Assembly: GCA_004195435.1 (NCBI GenBank) | Contig: PSPM01000037.1 | Coordinates: 1 to 6,797, forward strand | Origin: Candidatus Parvarchaeota archaeon | GTDB lineage: Archaea; Nanobdellota; Nanobdellia; Pacearchaeales; GW2011-AR1 | Direction of reading: 5' to 3' | Length of the DNA stretch: 6,797 nt | In this document: positions 5,729 to 6,797 of the stretch, one piece after another | Position numbering within the stretch: position 1 is the stretch's first letter | Layout: every line of letters starts with the position of its first letter | The notes under the pieces: model-generated | Told to the model about the DNA's origin: nothing | The model's database searches: none | What the model saw: only the letters and a program-made list of their open reading frames with translations | Position numbers and translations under genes: made by a program

Positions 5729-6399
5729 AAGTATTAATTTTAGATTCTGGGCCCTTGATAAATCTCTCGATGAATGGACTTCTTTATTTAATAGAAGATC
5801 TCAAAAAGAACTTTAATGGGAAATTCATAATAACAGAACAAGTCAAGAATGAAGTTTATGATCGCCCAAAGGGGATAAAAAGATTCAAGCTTGGAGCTTT
5901 AAGAATCAAAAGTTTATTAGATAAAAAAATTATCGAGTCTCCTTCTTCATTAAATATAACAAATAAGTTTATAGAAGAAAAAACGACGGAGATGATGGAT
6001 TTAGTTAATCATTCTTATAAATCAAGAGGCCAATGGATAAACTTAGTAAGCAAAGCAGAAATGTCCTGTTTAGCTTTGAATCAAGAACTAATAAAACAAA
6101 AAATCGATTCAATAATTGCGATTGATGAAAGAACAACTAGAGTTATTTGTGAGAAACCGGAAAATCTAGAAAAATTAATGACGAGAAGACTTCATAAACA
6201 AGTAAGATTAAAAAATTCTGAGATTAAAAAATTAAAAGATCATAAAATAATTAGATCTTCAGAATTAGTTTATGTTGCCTATAAGAAAGGAATAGTCAAA
6301 TTAAAAGATCCAAAAGTATTAGAAGCGCTAATTTACGCAACAAAATTTAAAGGTTCCTCTATTTCCTTTGAAGAAATTGATGTTTTAAAGAAACTATAA
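5725..6399 (+). CDS. DUF3368-like PIN-domain protein, putative RNase toxin
   Basis: Predicted metal-dependent ribonuclease of 224 aa. PIN features: LILDSGPLINLS at 4-15 with D7, IITEQVKNEV at 35-44 with E38/E43, AEMSCLAL at 111-118 with E112, and IAIDERTTR at 131-139 with D134. The end (SSELVYVAYKKGIVKLKDP..., then GSSISFEEIDVLKKL) follows the DUF3368 pattern of a short helical region and a final SxxxxEEV-like helix. It is larger than the usual 150-170 aa because of inserts at about 66-105 and 143-175 (basic, KPENLEKLMTRRLHKQVRLK). The four acidic positions look intact, so I expect it to be active. The start overlaps the upstream HTH gene by ATGA, with no separate promoter. The TAA ends one base before the 3' end of the convergent tRNA-Trp gene, so read-through would make RNA antisense to that tRNA. 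Confidence 0.8.
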   Translation: MKVLILDSGPLINLSMNGLLYLIEDLKKNFNGKFIITEQVKNEVYDRPKGIKRFKLGALRIKSLLDKKIIESPSSLNITNKFIEEKTTEMMDLVNHSYKSRGQWINLVSKAEMSCLALNQELIKQKIDSIIAIDERTTRVICEKPENLEKLMTRRLHKQVRLKNSEIKKLKDHKIIRSSELVYVAYKKGIVKLKDPKVLEALIYATKFKGSSISFEEIDVLKKL

Positions 6400-6400
6400 A

Positions 6401-6471
6401 TGGGCACGGAGGGAATTGAACCCCCGGCTACTGGTCTGGAGCCAGTTATTTTACCATTAAACTACGCGCCC
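6401..6471 (-). tRNA. trnW: tRNA-Trp (anticodon CCA)
   Basis: A complete 71-nt cloverleaf on the minus strand. Acceptor GGGCGCG pairs with CGTGCCC (one G-U) and the discriminator is A. The D arm GTTT-AATGGTA-AAAT has the GG pair in the loop. The anticodon arm is ACTGG-CTCCAGA-CCAGT with anticodon CCA. A 4-nt variable loop is followed by the T arm GGGGG-TTCAATT-CCCTC. CCA is not encoded and would be added after transcription. The anticodon loop is exactly seven bases, so there is no intron at 37/38, unlike most archaeal tRNA-Trp genes. The 3' end faces the PIN gene stop one base away. Confidence 0.95.
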
Positions 6472-6501
6472 TTGAGAATAATATTCAGAAAACAAGTTAT
6501 G

Positions 6502-6509
6502 TTTTAAGC
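6502..6509 (-). promoter_or_regulatory. Possible TATA box of tRNA-Trp
   Basis: Minus-strand GCTTAAAA centred about 34 bases before the first base of the tRNA, which would leave a short 5' leader for RNase P to remove. The match is weaker than those at the protein genes. Confidence 0.4.
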
Positions 6510-6521
6510 TTTACTAAAGCT
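6507..6521. repeat. Perfect 15-bp palindrome between divergent promoters
   Basis: AGCTTTA-C-TAAAGCT: two 7-bp arms around one central base. It overlaps the edge of the possible tRNA-Trp TATA box and ends about seven bases before the TATA box of the membrane-protein gene. That is a good place for a dimeric regulator to bind, but AT-rich DNA produces short palindromes by chance, so the operator role is only a suggestion. Confidence 0.4.
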
Positions 6522-6528
6522 AAATAAA

Positions 6529-6536
6529 TTTATAAA
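6529..6536 (+). promoter_or_regulatory. TATA box of the membrane-anchored protein gene
   Basis: TTTATAAA centred about 25 bases before the ATG at 6558, again predicting a leaderless message and supporting that start codon. Confidence 0.6.
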
Positions 6537-6557
6537 AACAGATTGCCTCCCTATAAG

Positions 6558-6797
6558 ATGAAAAAGGGGTTAAAATCGAAAAAGACGATTAACTTTCAGA
6601 AATGGATAATTCCCATAATTTTAGTTTCATTAATTATTTTTTCTATTCTTTATGCACAATCTCCTTATTTTAATTCTAAAATAACTGGGCACGCTTTTGA
6701 AAAAATTTCTGACGATGAAGATTCCATTTTTAAATCCTTAGAAAAAAAAGAAAAAGATAGAAAAGAGAAAAAGGAAGAGAAGAAGAGAAAAAAGAAA
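6558..6797 (+). CDS. Membrane-anchored Lys/Glu-rich protein, 5' part only
   Basis: The frame is open to the window edge (80 codons visible) and the product is not recognised. The N-terminus is basic (MKKGLKSKK), then residues 16-33 (WIIPIILVSLIIFSILYA) form one hydrophobic segment, either an uncleaved anchor or a signal peptide. SKITGHAF (40-47) follows. A TG(x)A-like stretch just after the first membrane segment is something I associate with surface proteins of DPANN archaea, but this is memory and not proof. From residue 52 the chain is acidic and then a dense Lys/Glu/Arg run (KEKDRKEKKEEKKRKKK), probably an extended helix or coiled coil outside or along the membrane. Start chosen from the TATA box 25 bases upstream. 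Confidence 0.7.
   Translation, partial: MKKGLKSKKTINFQKWIIPIILVSLIIFSILYAQSPYFNSKITGHAFEKISDDEDSIFKSLEKKEKDRKEKKEEKKRKKK

Noticed and set aside
1..6797. CRISPR arrays, insertion sequences, attachment sites or long direct repeats
   Set aside because: No regularly spaced repeats, transposase-like sequences or terminal inverted repeats were seen on reading both strands. The tRNA-Trp 3' end is not duplicated elsewhere in the window.

Overview
The window looks like a piece of the chromosome of an archaeon with a very AT-rich genome. The most specific guess is a small-genome DPANN lineage (Pacearchaeota/Woesearchaeota-like); that placement is inference. The archaeal signs are strong: RNA polymerase subunit Rpo7 (RpoE'), Spt4, ribosomal proteins eS24 and eS31, an Fcf1/VapC9-like PIN protein, and TATA boxes about 25-32 bp before start codons. 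At most promoter-proximal genes this spacing leaves almost no 5' leader, so leaderless mRNA appears to be the norm. Genes inside the operon instead overlap by 1-4 nt.

Layout. (1) 5-988, minus: an unrecognised 327-aa protein with a CxH...CxH site resembling a SWIM-type zinc finger. It is visibly richer in G+C than its neighbours. (2) 1116-2354, plus: histidyl-tRNA synthetase, divergent from gene 1. It has all domains but unusual residues in motifs 2 and 3. (3) 2356-3171, minus: kleisin ScpA, tail to tail with hisS and one base apart. (4) 3172-3451: a 280-bp intergenic region. It holds the scpA promoter, then a plus-strand promoter followed by a 20-bp imperfect hairpin, which I read as an undescribed small RNA, then T-rich stretches that could end transcripts on both strands. 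(5) 4692-3452, minus: a compact information-processing operon rpo7-spt4-eS24-eS31 with TAATG/ATGA junctions. It is preceded on the same strand by a PIN nuclease gene (5092-4727). rpo7 is split by an apparent 2-nt insertion at 4367-4368. (6) 5168-6399, plus: a two-gene operon of a helical protein with a UPF0175-like helix-turn-helix and a DUF3368-like PIN protein. It is laid out like a toxin-antitoxin pair, but both proteins are larger than usual. (7) 6471-6401, minus: an intronless tRNA-Trp(CCA) whose 3' end lies one base from the stop codon of the PIN gene. (8) 6558-end, plus: the start of a membrane-anchored, Lys/Glu-rich protein, cut by the window edge.

Most of the window is translation and transcription machinery plus chromosome organisation (ScpA). 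The candidates for undescribed biology are the intergenic hairpin RNA, the enlarged HTH/PIN pair, and the SWIM-like protein. The rpo7 frameshift and the HisRS motif changes should be checked against read data and relatives before any biological reading.
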